Shown: one piece after another, positions 49,553 through 61,780 of the stretch
How positions within the stretch are numbered: position 1 is the stretch's first letter
How the letters are laid out: each line of letters begins with the position of its first letter
DNA from: Chaenocephalus aceratus
Taxonomy: Eukaryota > Chordata > Actinopteri > Perciformes > Channichthyidae
Direction: 5' to 3'
NCBI GenBank assembly: GCA_023974075.1
Contig: CM043789.1
Span: 37,434,661 to 37,498,660, forward strand
DNA length: 64,000 bases
Program-made: the position numbers and the translations under genes
Notes under the pieces: generated by a model
Databases searched by the model: none
Seen by the model: only the letters and a program-made list of their open reading frames with translations
Told to the model about the DNA's origin: nothing

Positions 49553-50596
49553 GATTGTAAAAGAGTCCATAAAAAAACATTATAATGATGAGATTTTCTT
49601 TCATTATAATGATTTGAGTCACTTCACAAAATCCCTCTCTTTTTTTATCTTTTCTAAAAGGCTAAAAAATAAAAGACCCTTCTTTGGAACGGTTTGCACT
49701 CCTGGCTTAATGGAAGCTTAGGCGCGAGATTCAGGTGCAACAAAGAACAGGGTCCTTTGCAGAGACACCTTGAGCCGCCTTTAATGCTGATTCTTTGATT
49801 GTATTTCTCTAAAGGACGGTTCCCATTTAGGAAAGCAGTCAAGCACAGACTTAAGGATATAATCAGAGCTGAAGATCGCCATCTGCACTGTATCTGTGAT
49901 TAAATGGAGAGGACCTAGGTTGGCACTTTCCGTATAAAGGGCTGTTATGCTGAATAAGGGCCCTTGGGGTTTATTATCAGTTCTTTTAAAATGCATGGCA
50001 TTGAGTAGAGCTACAACAAAGACCTACATCAGTCAGCAGCCGCGGAGCTCTCGGTCTGGCCAAGGATGCTCCGGGACGATGGCTATTACCCAGTTTATCA
50101 TCACAGACGTAAAAGCAGCCCTCTGCAAGACCTACTCTCCTTTCTTCCTTCCAATTTAATAATGTCGAAGGCCATTTCTTTAAACATTCTTAGTTGGGCT
50201 TGTATTTCAGAGGTAAACCTGATTAGACTAGCTATACGTACACTGGGGTTCTCACAAAGTAGTCGTCAAGTCCACTGTCAAACCCCCTCGTTGACCATGC
50301 GGACGAATCGTTCATCTGCGGTTTTAGCACAGTGGAGTATTAAAGCAGTGGCAATGCATTTACAGCAGCTGCAGCTTTGCTGTGGAGAGTTGCTGAGGCA
50401 GCACAACGCAGCAAGAGGCAACCAAACATGTGGCTGTACCTTTCAATGCTGGACTACAGTTAACCCTGGTGTTGTGTTCAAAGGCCGTTACCGTTCATGG
50501 TGTTCGCGGTTTATTGTCTGACCTCGTTAGTTAATCCTTTACTGGTTGTATTTTAGATATTTTTTGGCAAAAATGAATCAAATGAAAACAAAATGT

Positions 50597-50597
<1 letters not shown>

Positions 50598-50647
<50 letters not shown>
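50598..50647. repeat. (AC)n microsatellite
   Basis: About 25 AC units. Confidence 0.97.
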
Positions 50648-50649
<2 letters not shown>

Positions 50650-51025
50650 TCAATGGACTCTGAGTGAACTTCTGCACCACTTCAAAGCCTCAAGGTTGAG
50701 CAGAGGACTCTGTTTCCTACAATGAAGAGGAGATAGTTAATCTAGCATTAGCGCCTGGCTTCCCACGAGGAAACGTCATGATTCAGGGAGGTGAGACGGG
50801 GTGCACACATCCTCTCTATCTCTCTTATCTCTTAGCCCCTCCCTTTTCTTCCCATCTCCATGGAGATACAGACGCATCACAAACCGAGCTTGAATGAAAG
50901 GGGCATCAAATGGACATCGATTTCTGATAGGGAACCTTCTGGATCCACATTGGGCTCGGCCTAAGTCACATCTGTGCTTCGGTCAAGGACACCAAGCAGC
51001 ATCAGCCGGGCTGAGTCTCCCCGCC

Positions 51026-51193
51026 ATGCAGGCACCAAATGGAGCGCCACGCAGGCACCAAATGGAGCGCCACGCAGGCACCAAATGGAGCGCCATGCAG
51101 GCACCAAATGGAGCGCCATGCAGGCACCAAATGGAGCGCCATGCAGGCACCAAATGGAGCGCCATGCAGGCACCAAATGGAGCGCTATGCAGG
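51026..51193. repeat. 23-bp minisatellite, seven units
   Basis: The unit ATGCAGGCACCAAATGGAGC plus GCC repeats seven times with only T/C variation at its second base and one CCAT to CTAT change near the end. The period of 23 rotates through all three frames and gives open Gln-Ala-Pro-Asn-Gly-type frames on both strands that are repeat artefacts. Confidence 0.95.
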
Positions 51194-53194
51194 CCTCCGG
51201 GATCAGAGCGCAGTGGGATGCTCCTTTCATCTCGTGGGGATTAGCACTCCCAGAGGAGAGGAGTATACTTGTGTGTATGTGCACTGTGTAACACTCTTGC
51301 AACAGTATCTCTCTTTTATCCACAGGCTACACATTTCCTGTTTCTGCTGCATGCTGGGAATCCCCCCCAAAGGCCACAAATATATGAGGCTCCGTAGGCA
51401 AGAGTGAGATGAAGGAGAAGACTCTGTCCTTGGGCGAGTTTCCTTAAAATAAACATGAAACTCTGTTTGTGCGCCGTGCCCTCATCCGAAGGTACAGGCT
51501 GAGTTACACTGTTTATTGATTATATTTGAAATATTCAGCATGTAACCAGGGTTACAGCTCCCCGTTATGTTCCCAAGAAAGAACCCATTTGTACGAAGCA
51601 GCGAACACAGTAACACCAACAATGTGGACATGTGCTGCAGAGTGCTATACGTGGTAATTCTAGTACAGGCATTAAACATGCATGGAGACAGTGAAGGCTC
51701 CACTGGACTGTACCCACTCTTCTATTGAAGCAGTAGGCCCGGGGGGGGGTGGAACAGGGATTGCGTGACAGTTAGCGGGATCCCGGATCATCAGCCGCTT
51801 CACACTAAGCAACACCTTCAGCAGCAGCAGCACAGAGGAGAGAGAAAGCTGCGACACACATGCATCCAATCTTCACCTTCCTCTTCTTTTATTGTATTTC
51901 TCACTCTTCATCGTTGCCCTCTTCACAGCAGGTGCAGACACACATGAGTGAACGACCCGCTCTTCATTATTTTCTGACACTGATGGCAACTCTTCACACG
52001 CTGTCAGGAGAGAGGGTCTCTGTGTCTCCCCTTGCTTCCGTCGATGTCCCCACTAAGAATAAGAATGTCTCCTGCTGGGCTCTGCGTCCTGGAAACCGAG
52101 AACCGGCACTCCGCTCTCGCTCTCCAAAGCTGCCTGTCTGCACATATCGAGGTACTTGGTCTCACCATGGAGGCAATTTAGCAAGATTTATGTCCAATTT
52201 CAACCATCCAAATGTGAATACATCATATTGTATTGCCCACTTACTGAATAAAAAGTTGGACAGCTTGCCTTGGGTCTTATGTGAAAGAGCGATCCTCTCA
52301 GTTTTGATGACAGCGGCGTTTTCTAATTGTTTCGTCTTACTCTATACATCACCCACTGAAAATATGACACCGTATTCACAGCTGACAACTTCTCCAAGAG
52401 CAGAGTCTTATTGCAGTAAAACAAACCTGGCCCTGGCTGCGCCGAATGCCCTGGCACAGACGTCCAGCAGCAGCAGAGCGCCAGCCGGAGCCCGGACAAC
52501 AGGCTCTGGGCAGCAGGCAGCTCATACATGAGTAATGGCAGTCACATTAACATTCGGTGGTAGGGCAGGCTAAGGGCAAGAAGGAGGGGGACCGAGGGAG
52601 TGCAGGTCTTATAAAAAGGCAGCTGATTAATGTTTGATTTGAGCTGGCCTCATTCTTCCCCTAGCACAGTGCAGAGCTCATCTACAGAGCGGGTTGGAGC
52701 AAGAGGGATGGAGCTGTGAGCGGGGCGCAGAAACAGTCTGTACAGGTGCTGTTTGGAAAGGTTGAGCCAGCACCACGCTGCCTTTCCTCTGGCCCTTAAA
52801 GGAAAAACAACAGTGGTGCAAAACAGTTCAGTCATTTCTAAATGAATTGGGGCATTGATACAAAAGTGCAACCACATGCTATTGAAGGATGAGAGCTGGT
52901 GTACAGTCGTGTTGGTTAAGTCCCCGATACGAACTGTGTTACAAACCTTTTTCATCGGGAACAGCTTACAGGTGTCTTAATGTTCACGAAGGTCTTTTCT
53001 CTTACTGCCTGTGCAGCCTCTTTAATAAAAATGTCTAAATAAAAAAAAATTAAACTAGTAAAAACATGACATTAATGCCAGATATTTCTCAAAAAACAAA
53101 TCTTGTTGACAAACACTTACTAAAAATGTTTTTGGAACAAAATCCCTTTTAAAATGTCGTCAATATCGCTATAAGCGGGTTTGTGTCGCAACGA
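51194..53194. other. Unique sequence with an unexplained 223-codon open frame
   Basis: No repeat was recognised. A plus-strand frame at 51860-52531 runs 223 codons from an ATG without a repeat explanation. Its peptide (start MHPIFTFLFFYCISHSSSL) has a hydrophobic beginning but no recognisable domain, and no promoter or splice context supports it. Elsewhere nothing is seen. Confidence 0.35.
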
Positions 53195-53415
53195 GGGCGG
53201 TGGTGGCGAAGTCGATAGGGACTCGGCTTGGCAACTGGAAGGTCACCAGTTCAAGTCCCTGCAAGACCAAGTGCTACCGAGGTGTCCCTGAGCAAGGCAC
53301 CGTTCCCCACACTGCTCCCCGGGCGCCGTTCAAAATGGCAGCCCACTGCTCCTAACACAGGATGGGTTAAATGCAGAGAAACAATTAATAAAGTATATCA
53401 ATATAACATAACATA
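53195..53415 (+). mobile_element. tRNA-derived SINE, plus orientation
   Basis: The head has an A box-like GTGGCGAAGTCGATAGGG and B box-like GGTCACCAGTTCAAGTCCC at tRNA-like spacing. The body has GTCCCTGAGCAAGGCACC and CTGCTCCCCGGGCGCC, followed by an A/T-rich tail (ATATCAATATAACATAACATA). This is a standard fish SINE layout. Confidence 0.75.
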
Positions 53416-55865
53416 TAGAAATTGAAGCTGAACTTAATGTAATCACATGACCCGCTTCTGAATTAAAACAATTGCCTGTGATTGTCAAAATGCGGAGAAT
53501 GCTTTGAATCACTCAGAGAAGTCACTGTTCATGGAGCAGATGGCGCCTAACTGACTGAATTGAAAGATTAAGAATTTAATAAAATATTCTTAAATTCCAC
53601 AACGCGGCATCTGAACAAGCACCTCGACAGGTGGTCACATTCAGTGTCATTTGAACATATTGGACATAATTCTCTGAGGATCCAAAGCGTATTATCTTTA
53701 ACATTATATTCAGAACAGGCCGTATGCCGCCCGTGTGCCTGACTAACAGGTGATTGTTAAATGTGCTTTTTGGAATGACGTGAGGAGAAATTGTCGCAGC
53801 AAAGTGATTCTGACAAGTGCGTGACTAGGGAGCAAAGGAAATTAGACTTTGTCATAGGTGAGGAAATACGCCTCTTCATACTTCACGGAAAGTGTTTCAT
53901 GTTTCTTTTCCAGGGAGAATACGTGTCCCAGTTCTCGCGCTCGCTCTGTAAAAACCTGGTTACACTTTGCATTACGTTGTAGTGCTGGAGCTATTTCAGT
54001 GTCTAAGCCCTCAAGATAAAAAAAGAACATCCTGTGTTAAGTTGCCTAAATATTATTACAGAAAAGTCTGACGTTCCTTCCCTCAACAATTAATACTGAC
54101 ACTATATGATATGCTAAAGCCGGTGCTCTGGTTCTTAACACCATATTGTTCATGTAAACACATAGCTGGATTATACCGTATTGTATTTACAGTATGATGT
54201 GTGGATGTTTAGCTTGTATCTGCTGGTTAAGAGCAGATAAGCGATAATTAGACAAAGGCATTATGTCACTAATGAACAAAGCCCCAGTGAGACCGCGTGA
54301 GCTCTGTACTAAATGTTCCCCCTTAACAGTAAGTGGGGAACTCACTCACCAGCAGTGGAAAAGGGAGTCAGAGAGAGTTTAAATTATATTAATGTGTCGA
54401 ACTAGGGTTGATTAAAGTAATTTGGTAACATCGAGGGAAGTGCAGTCGGAATAGCCGTCAAGGAAACAGGAACTCAGCAGGTACCGTCAGCCAGGATGTT
54501 GGCGTGCGCCGCTTGAAGTCGGCTCCAGCTGTAATCTTATAGAAGTGGCAGATTACTACTTATAACATAAAACGTCTGACGCACGCACTCACACATATGC
54601 ACAAGTGGGAATGCAGCATGCTCGTTTGCACACACAGTGCATCCTCACGGTGGCAAAGTAGTCTGTGCGGTAAAGTAAAGTTGTGATTGACAGGCAAATC
54701 GCTGCTGCTGAGATTTCCATTTGACAGAGAAAAGAAAGAAATGCAGTAGTTAAAAGCCAGACGCGGAAGGAGCCTGCGTATACTTCACATGAAAGCACAT
54801 TTAGTATTTTGTGCGCCTGTGAGAAGCGGAGCGTCAGAGGTGGAACTAGAAAATATGAGGCTTTTTTTCTAATTTTTAAATGAAGAAAATTAATGCTTTT
54901 TATGCAAATGTGGGTGCCGATCGGGTCTGTTTGAGGGCCAAGACTCGTGCGAATGTCAGCTCCAGACATACACCGCCCAGATCTTAAAATATGACATGGT
55001 TTCAAAGCTGCACTCAACGCCCTGCCAGGGAGGGAATAAGGGGTTGTACAAATTGCCTTCCTTTTTGTTCAACATACATTGTAATTGTACTGTTGGTAGC
55101 AGGAGGTGGCAATCGCCTTTAATAATGGTCTCTGCGCTCTAATTTGTGTAGGGATTTGGCCGGACCAGCTCGGTCTCAAAGGCCCTTAGCGCCTTTGAGC
55201 CTTGAGGCTGGGAGAGCGAGGATGATGTGCCTGGAAGTACCGAGCCGAGGTGAGATACAGCCAAGTGATGGAGCTGGAGACAGAAAAGTCTCCCACAGCG
55301 GGAGGTGATAATGGAAGGGAGAGATACTAAAGTGTGCTTAGCCATTTCCTGTATCTCGTAATATCGTGTAATGTTGGTATAATTAAACCCAGGAAATGTG
55401 GCTTCATTAGTCCCAGTCTGGGTGATCAAATGAAGTGAAAACTAATTGGTAAAATACACACCGCGGCTGAACTAATACAGACACGGTATGAAGAAGGACG
55501 CAGCTGCAGAGATTGACATAGCATCAAAAGCGTGACAAAAATAAGATGTTGTTGTGGCAGCCATAGTCTACATATCTATACATATTTACACAAACAACTT
55601 CTTGTTAGTCTTGTTTGGGTTTAATTTAATATTTCTTCTTAATTAATTTGGTTGTACACGTTCATAGTTCACTATTCCTGCATTATACTTGCACTATTAT
55701 TTAATTTGCACAATTTTATCATCTTCATTTTTTCCCAAACTTAAATATATTGTACGATGTATTTTTCTATGAACCTGGCTAAGGGTTTTCAATTCTGACA
55801 ATTACGCTGAAACTGTTCCATGTGACAATAAAGCCTTTGAATCATTGCCTGGCTTCATCTCTGGC
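53416..55865. other. Unique intronic sequence, no gene seen
   Basis: No repeat or exon recognised. The 55080-55430 portion lacks repeats and is more G/C-rich than its neighbours; whether it is conserved cannot be told. Confidence 0.4.
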
Positions 55866-55956
55866 ATTGCTATGCTAATTGCTATGCTAATTGCTATGCT
55901 AATTGCTATGCTAATTGCTATGCTAATTGCTATGCTAATTGCTATGCTAATTGCTA
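55866..55956. repeat. 12-bp tandem repeat, about seven units
   Basis: The unit ATTGCTATGCTA repeats perfectly about seven times. Being a multiple of three, it keeps a single frame but lies in no supported gene. Confidence 0.95.
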
Positions 55957-57847
55957 GCTACATAGCATTGCAAAATGTCACAACAGTCCAAAGTGTGTCT
56001 TCGAAGCTCAATAACTGAGATGGCGTGATAAATAAGTTGAAAAGACGGTTATGTTTCTTGTGTGGGTTTCTAGTGGTCTCTCCCGTCACTGCGGAGAAAC
56101 AAATCATTATTCTGCTTTGTGTGGTATTGACGTAAAGAGTGACCACAGTCTGTTTTATTTTCTCTTGTTGCCTTTATAAATACATAATCCATACACCTGT
56201 ATATTAATGCAACCCCCGCCGGCAGTCAGAGACGTTAAAATACATGGGACAATAGAGTGGTCTGACATGCACAACAACCTGTGCATGACCTGCTCTGAAA
56301 TACCAAGCAGAAGCACACCCTCTCAGCCTTAGCCCCACTTGGTTCCAGTAAGTTTCCCGTCTGCATCACAAAAAGAGGCCTGAAAAAACAGATCAAACCT
56401 TCTTTTGGGAAAAGACAGAGTTGTAGCCATTAGGCTCCGTCTTCTGTGCCTCTGCCGTCCCTTTGTGGGGACAGGCCGGAGCAAAGCTTGTTTCCATTCA
56501 ACCGGGAGAGTTGGCCGAAGCCACGAGATCAAGCCGTTCCCAGCTCTTTTCTTGTATTGAGAAATACTTGAGATGCCTCGATAGTTTTCGGAAGATGGTG
56601 TGCAAAAACTCTGAACAGAACAAGTATGTATGTTTCCCCCCGTCTCCCGCAGGTCTGACAGCATTTGAGGAAAAGTAAAAAAATGTAGAAATGGTAAGTC
56701 TTAAATTGGGTGGAATATAGCAGCTCCTCGCCGCAGACAGGATGCCATTTCTATGCTTGTTTGTTTCCTTCTTTGCTTCATTCTCTCCTTGCACAAACCA
56801 TCTGCCATACAGGTCCTGTGTGACTTTACTTCAAGAGCTCTTAGTGGCTGTCTTCATCAGCTCAACATCCGCTGCAGAAAAACAGCTTTAATTGGTACGG
56901 AGGGGGACGAGGAGCAGAAGGGGTCGCATGCTTCACCACATTTGAAGGTAAAATGCTTTCAAGTGATCAGGAATGGCATTCCACACTCCTTCTCCTCGGC
57001 AAAGACAGTTAGCGCCAACATCTCTACGTGGATCTTTTTTAATATACTTCCTTTTGTTTAATAAAACACAGCCAGCTTATTAGGTACTCTTTAAATGAAC
57101 ACATGTTTAAATTAGCTCCATTAGGCAAGCTGTGAAACGACTGCTGCCTTAGTTCCCGTTACGGAGGAGCTCTCGGGTTCCATGCAGGTACATCACCTCG
57201 TCGGGCTCAGATGGCTGTAATATATCAAGCTGCCCTGTCAATATCCCTGAGCCTTGAATGTGCCCTCCTAAGCAGTGTGCTCTGCAGCTAGAAAGATTGA
57301 AACGGCATATGTCAGAACAGTGTTCGGGATCTGGTATTGGGCTACATGGGAAAGGAAAGCTTACGGCCATCAGTGCAGTCTGATCCATTCCAGCAGGCAA
57401 TTACACCATTTCACCAAAGCCACGAGGAAAGCTTCACGACAATTAGGCTGACAGAAATGGCCTCTTTCACACATAAGAGGAAACCAGGGATGCCCCCCCT
57501 CCCCTCCCCAATCCCTTCTCTTCTCTTGCACTGTCAGGGTTCTGGGCTGCTCGTGTTGTTTCAGAAGGGTTTTGAGACATTAGCTCGTGGTGTTGCTGCA
57601 GCTTTGGAGACGTTTCACAGCCCATTAGATGCTCTTTCAGCCCCAACCAATACTCAAAGGCAGAGCGAGAGAGGACAGGGTGGGGCAGACGCAGACTGAG
57701 GGGAAGAATGGACTGTACGCTGAGCATCTGGTGCAGGAGTGTTACATGTGAAGATTAGAACATATAGTGCAGTGTGAGCAAAACAAGCCCTTATTGGCTT
57801 CTGAGTAAATGGCAAGATGATGCCATTAATCATTTAATAATTCCTTA
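55957..57847. other. Unique intronic sequence, possible conserved elements
   Basis: No repeat or supported exon. The blocks 56320-56680 and 57130-57360 have balanced composition without simple repeats, as conserved noncoding elements often do, but this is only an impression. Confidence 0.35.
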
Positions 57848-58062
57848 CGTTTATTATAGCGCTTTTCCAGATGCTCAAAGCGCTTTACAGATACACATTA
57901 CACATATTTTTTTACTGTGGACATTCAATACCCACAGGAGCAAGTTCAGGTGAAGTGTCTTGCCCAAGGACACAATGGCCTGAGTGGCGGCAGGAGCGGG
58001 TTTCGAACTGGAGTTCCCCAGCACCCCCCTTGATCAGATGCACAGCCCACTGCGCCACCCGT
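57848..58062 (-). mobile_element. SINE, minus orientation, diverged
   Basis: TTATAGCGCTTTTCCAGATG, CTCAAAGCGCTTTACAG, GTCTTGCCCAAGGACACAA and a reversed B box (GGGTTTCGAACT) share the layout of the SINE at 11381-11662. The minus-strand end near 58062 (GGGTGGCGCAGTGGGC) looks like a tRNA A box region. The tail repeat has been lost. Confidence 0.7.
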
Positions 58063-59802
58063 CCCATTCTCGTGTACAGTACCCAAACTAATAGCACGTT
58101 AGCTTGTTGTAGCTTTGGACAGAGCCTATAGCCTGTTGCCCCTCTGTCCACGGTCTATGCATGGGTAAGCTAAACGGCTGCTGCTCACAGAGAGAATATT
58201 GAAAGTCTCTTTTATATTGCAGCAAGGAAGCAAACATGTATGAATCCCAAAAAGGTCAATCCATAATTTCCCTAAGAAATGAAGATTCAGACGCATGGAG
58301 GCATGCGGGGAATATTGAGCAAAGGAAACAGCTGGTAATTAAATTATAATCAAATGGTCCTTTAATCGGTGTATAATTCCTTAAATGCGGTTTATTTTAG
58401 CATTTAGAGGAACAACGATGCTGACATTTTCTTTGTGGATTGAAATGAACTGCAGCAAACCCTTGTTAATGTATCCATTTAAACAGATGCTAAACTGTAC
58501 TGTTTATAATAAAATCCCTTTTGCCTTGATACAAAAAAGGAAGCATGAAACACACCCAGTAGAGATCCTCGCTTCAAGCCAGTGGTCAGAATATTGTAGC
58601 CTAATCAGCAGTACATGCACCGTCTGCTTTATAGTTTGCGGTTTGACCGTGACAGAGTCAAGGAGGCTTCCTGTCCAGTGGACGGGGTTGAACAATTTGC
58701 ACGACTGGCAGAAAAACCATAATCAATCCGGAGACGATAGATAAGGGCCCTAAAACCAGCCAACCGCAGCGTTTTCTCTTATCGCAATTACACCTTGCCC
58801 TCCTGCCTCAGGTACAGCCAATTAAGCCGGGAGAGGATGCAACGGCAGCCACTTCACATGGAGGAGGCCTATCAGACGACTCCGAACCCACCCCATCACT
58901 GAGGAGGGGGCGGAGAGGAGCCTGGGAAGCACAGGGTGGCTGTTGTGCACTGCAGGTATGTTTCTTCCACAGCCGCATGTATGAAGACAGGGTTCTGTTG
59001 GCGTGTATGATGTATGCCGAGGCGAGTGATGGACGGCTGCCTGCTGGCTGCGTTTCATCACGGGACCAAGGGCACACAGACCTCCAGCACTGCGTCCGCT
59101 CACCTGCTTTTTAATCCATTCTTTGCCTTCCTCCTCTTTTTCCGGTTTGCTTTGTGGGACATCGCTCACATTATGCGACGGCTATGCAGCACCGCACAGG
59201 AAAGGAGGTGTGGGAGAACTCGTGTGTGTTCATGTGAGGGTGGTTACAAAAGGAAAAGATGAGGTCAACATCAAGGACAACCCCCCCAGGATGAATACAG
59301 ATATTGGCCTGTTGTGACTTCTTGTTCCCTGGCATGTATTCAAGTTGAGCTGGAAGAGAGGGAAAAGAGCCATACGGTCGCAACTCGCTGATAAAACATT
59401 GATTACAGCAGCTTCTCTGTGCCGCGGTTCCCCGTCTCCCCCACCGGTGAATGGGAGTTAACCAGATACACAACGATGAAACCTAAAAGAACTTGATCTG
59501 AACCACAACATTACACTTTTCCTCCCTCTCGCCACTTTGAGGTTTCAAAAGAGCAGACACGCAGCATGTGGTGTTTTGTCTACGCCGTGTGAAGCCACCA
59601 CACCAATTTAGCTCAACAATTTCACCCCAAAGCAGTATCCTTCATGGAGCCGAGAGAGAGTTCAGCGAGATCACTTCTTCTCTCTGTGCCATACTGAAAC
59701 TCTGATGAGACTATAGGCACACACGACTGAGTTAAAGAAAAAGAGAGGCTGCCACTGGTGCCATCACCCTGCTTCCAGGGCGAACCAGATGTCTGGCCAG
59801 GG

Positions 59803-59847
<45 letters not shown>

Positions 59848-60461
59848 ACGCAAAGGGACAGTGCAAGTGTTGCAGACAGACTATCTCTTTAAACCTGTTT
59901 GATGAAGTGATTAAAGTGCTCTTCCAAGCACATGAAGCCATTAATAAAAGCATGACAGAGGGGAGCCAAATTCAAAATAAGATGGGACGAGAGTCTGCCT
60001 CAGTGGGAGAATCCGTCTCCTCTCTCTTTAGACTACATGGATGTGCACTAAAGCTGCAATGAGACGAAGTGAAAGGGAAACCACTTATTGGCTCCATATT
60101 GAATTATATTGGAGTCAAAAGGGGGTAAATCGACAAAGTAGGTCGAGGCAAAAGGCATGCAGGGAAAATATGCTATATTCAAATTCTGATTGGCCACATG
60201 GGTCTGTGGATGCGGCTTTCATAATTGCCTCCACTTGATGTTTTCTCTCTGCGGTTCAACATTGGCCGTGACACGCGATGTGACGGAGAGGAAAATAGCT
60301 TCCTGGTGATTGAAATGATGTGCGCGACTCGACGCCCCCCCACCGAGACAAACATCGGGAAATGGTTCCTTCCACATTCATGCCAACAGCCAATCCGCTG
60401 TTGCCAGTCCACGCACAGGCGGCTCTAAATCACGGGTGTGTGCGGTGGCGGCGGTACTTAC
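58063..60461. other. Unique intronic sequence with one (AC)n tract
   Basis: No transposon or supported exon. A (CA)n microsatellite lies at about 59803-59848. The 58790-59000 part contains several CTG and GAGG-rich stretches but no coherent frame. Confidence 0.4.
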
Positions 60462-60485
60462 CACGTTCACTGGACAGGGTGGTAT
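60462..60485 (-). other. Candidate 24-nt cassette microexon
   Basis: On the minus strand, TACTAAT (a near-consensus branch site) is followed by about 45 bases of nearly pure pyrimidine, then CTCTTCACAG, 24 nt, and GTAAGT. Read in phase 1 the insert is x-AT ACC ACC CTG TCC AGT GAA CGT G. If the upstream exon ends in G, as exon 3 predicts for its partner, it encodes DTTLSSER and restores the GTG valine of exon 3. Of the other two phases one has a stop and one is open (IPPCPVNV). It is therefore phase-compatible with optional inclusion between cdh4 exons 2 and 3, but could belong to another minus-strand gene or be fortuitous. Confidence 0.35.
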
Positions 60486-61180
60486 CTGTGAAGAGAGGAA
60501 GAGAAAAAGGGCGAGGGGAGGAGAGAGAGAGAGGAGGATGATTAGTATAATAGGCTTCAGTAAACGTGGCGTTGCAAAGACACCGTGAAACAATGGAGCA
60601 AAACAATCCATTTCTGAGGATTAATGGGGAGTCGCATGCGATAGCCGGACAGCGACCTGCAGTATACAGAACGCAGGGATACTATTGGAGAGAATTTGCT
60701 GTCACTACCGCCTAGTCGCTCACATTTGTCTCCGTCTATTATCAAAGGCAGCGCCATTTAACCAGAATGCAGTTTGTTTTCTCCCTTATACTTCTCGTCA
60801 TTGCCTCAAGCAGCGGGATTCATCCTCATCTTCAAACGCTTGTTGTGATGTCTATATTCCACTTGTGCTCACTCAAGACAATTGCGGGACGTTGCATATG
60901 CATATTGAACCCACTTATGTACATCGTCATGGGCGGTATGTATTCAGACCTCGACTCCACAGCTGGGCGGCAGAGAGAGGAGAGGCAGCTCTCGTCTTCT
61001 CTCTCCTGGTTGCCTGCCCTTCTCGTGTCCTCCAGCAGAGTTGCTTAGTCAGACTTGCTCAGAAGTCATCTCTGTGGCTCCAACTTTGCATTTACTGCTT
61101 TGTATCTAAAAGCCTTAAAGCTGATAGAGACCTAAACAACTGAGGTTTCAGGATTTCACTTTATCATGAAAAGGTTTGTG

Positions 61181-61405
61181 TTAAAGGGGCATTTGAGTTT
61201 GTTTGAATGGGGTTTGTTTGTGGTACTTATCCACAGTCGGTGTTCTACCTCGTACATTATGCTTATTTTCAGGTTCATATTTGTATGTAGTGTCTCTACT
61301 CTGACGTGTCTCCTTGCTTCAATGTTCAAAAAGCTCTTTATTTTTCTCATACTGCCTGTGCTGCAGCACTTCTTTTCACCCTCTGTCTGAAACCAGAGCG
61401 GTTGG
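61181..61405 (+). mobile_element. Dispersed teleost DNA repeat, plus copy
   Basis: TTAAAGGGGC at the left, then ATGCTTATTTTCAGGTTCAT, TTTGTATGTAGTGTCTCTAC, AATGTTCAAAAAGCTC, CTCATACTGCC, GCTGCAGCAC and ACCCTCTGTCTGAAACCAGA, matching the inverse of 19649-19840. A TTAA follows at 61406-61409, so it may be another TTAA-flanked family. Confidence 0.75.
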
Positions 61406-61443
61406 TTAACTGCTTAGAGATGTTGGAGCGCTAGTCAATAGAC

Positions 61444-61772
61444 CAGTGCTTCTCAAAGTGTGGTCCGTGAGCGCCCCCTAGTGGTCCGTGAGTATATTGG
61501 TAACATTTCACATTTGAAAGAAATACATTTATTTAAGTTTTTCGCACTCTCGCGGGAATATCTCCGCAATGGAACGAGCTTAAGTTTCACTTTCGATTGC
61601 ATGAAATAGCCCAGATAAACACCTTCATCACACACGTGGACACTTGTTTGTACCATTTTCAGGCGATTTGTAAAAAACGATGTGTTTTTGGATATTTCTG
61701 GAGTTAGGTGGTCCACGAGTGTTTTTTTATTGGTTAGGTGGTCCTTGGTATGAAAAAGTTTGAGATACACTG
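61444..61772. mobile_element. hAT MITE with near-identical 8-bp target duplication
   Basis: The ends CAGTGCTTCTCAAAGTGTGG and AAAGTTTGAGATACACTG are imperfect inverted repeats. The flanks CAATAGAC (61436-61443) and CAATAGAA (61773-61780) differ at one base. GTGGTCC motifs recur inside both ends. At 329 bp it is non-autonomous. Confidence 0.85.
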
Positions 61773-61780
61773 CAATAGAA

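Noticed and set aside
47758..49622. Three frames near 600 codons as a giant cysteine-rich protein gene
   Set aside because: Explained by the stop-free 37-bp tandem unit; there is no gene structure around it.
50894..51407. Overlapping open frames of 105-122 codons on both strands
   Set aside because: Generated by the 23-bp minisatellite, which rotates through all frames.
60685..61143. 152-codon plus-strand frame
   Set aside because: No homology recognised and no splice or promoter context; it is consistent with chance in moderately G/C-rich sequence.
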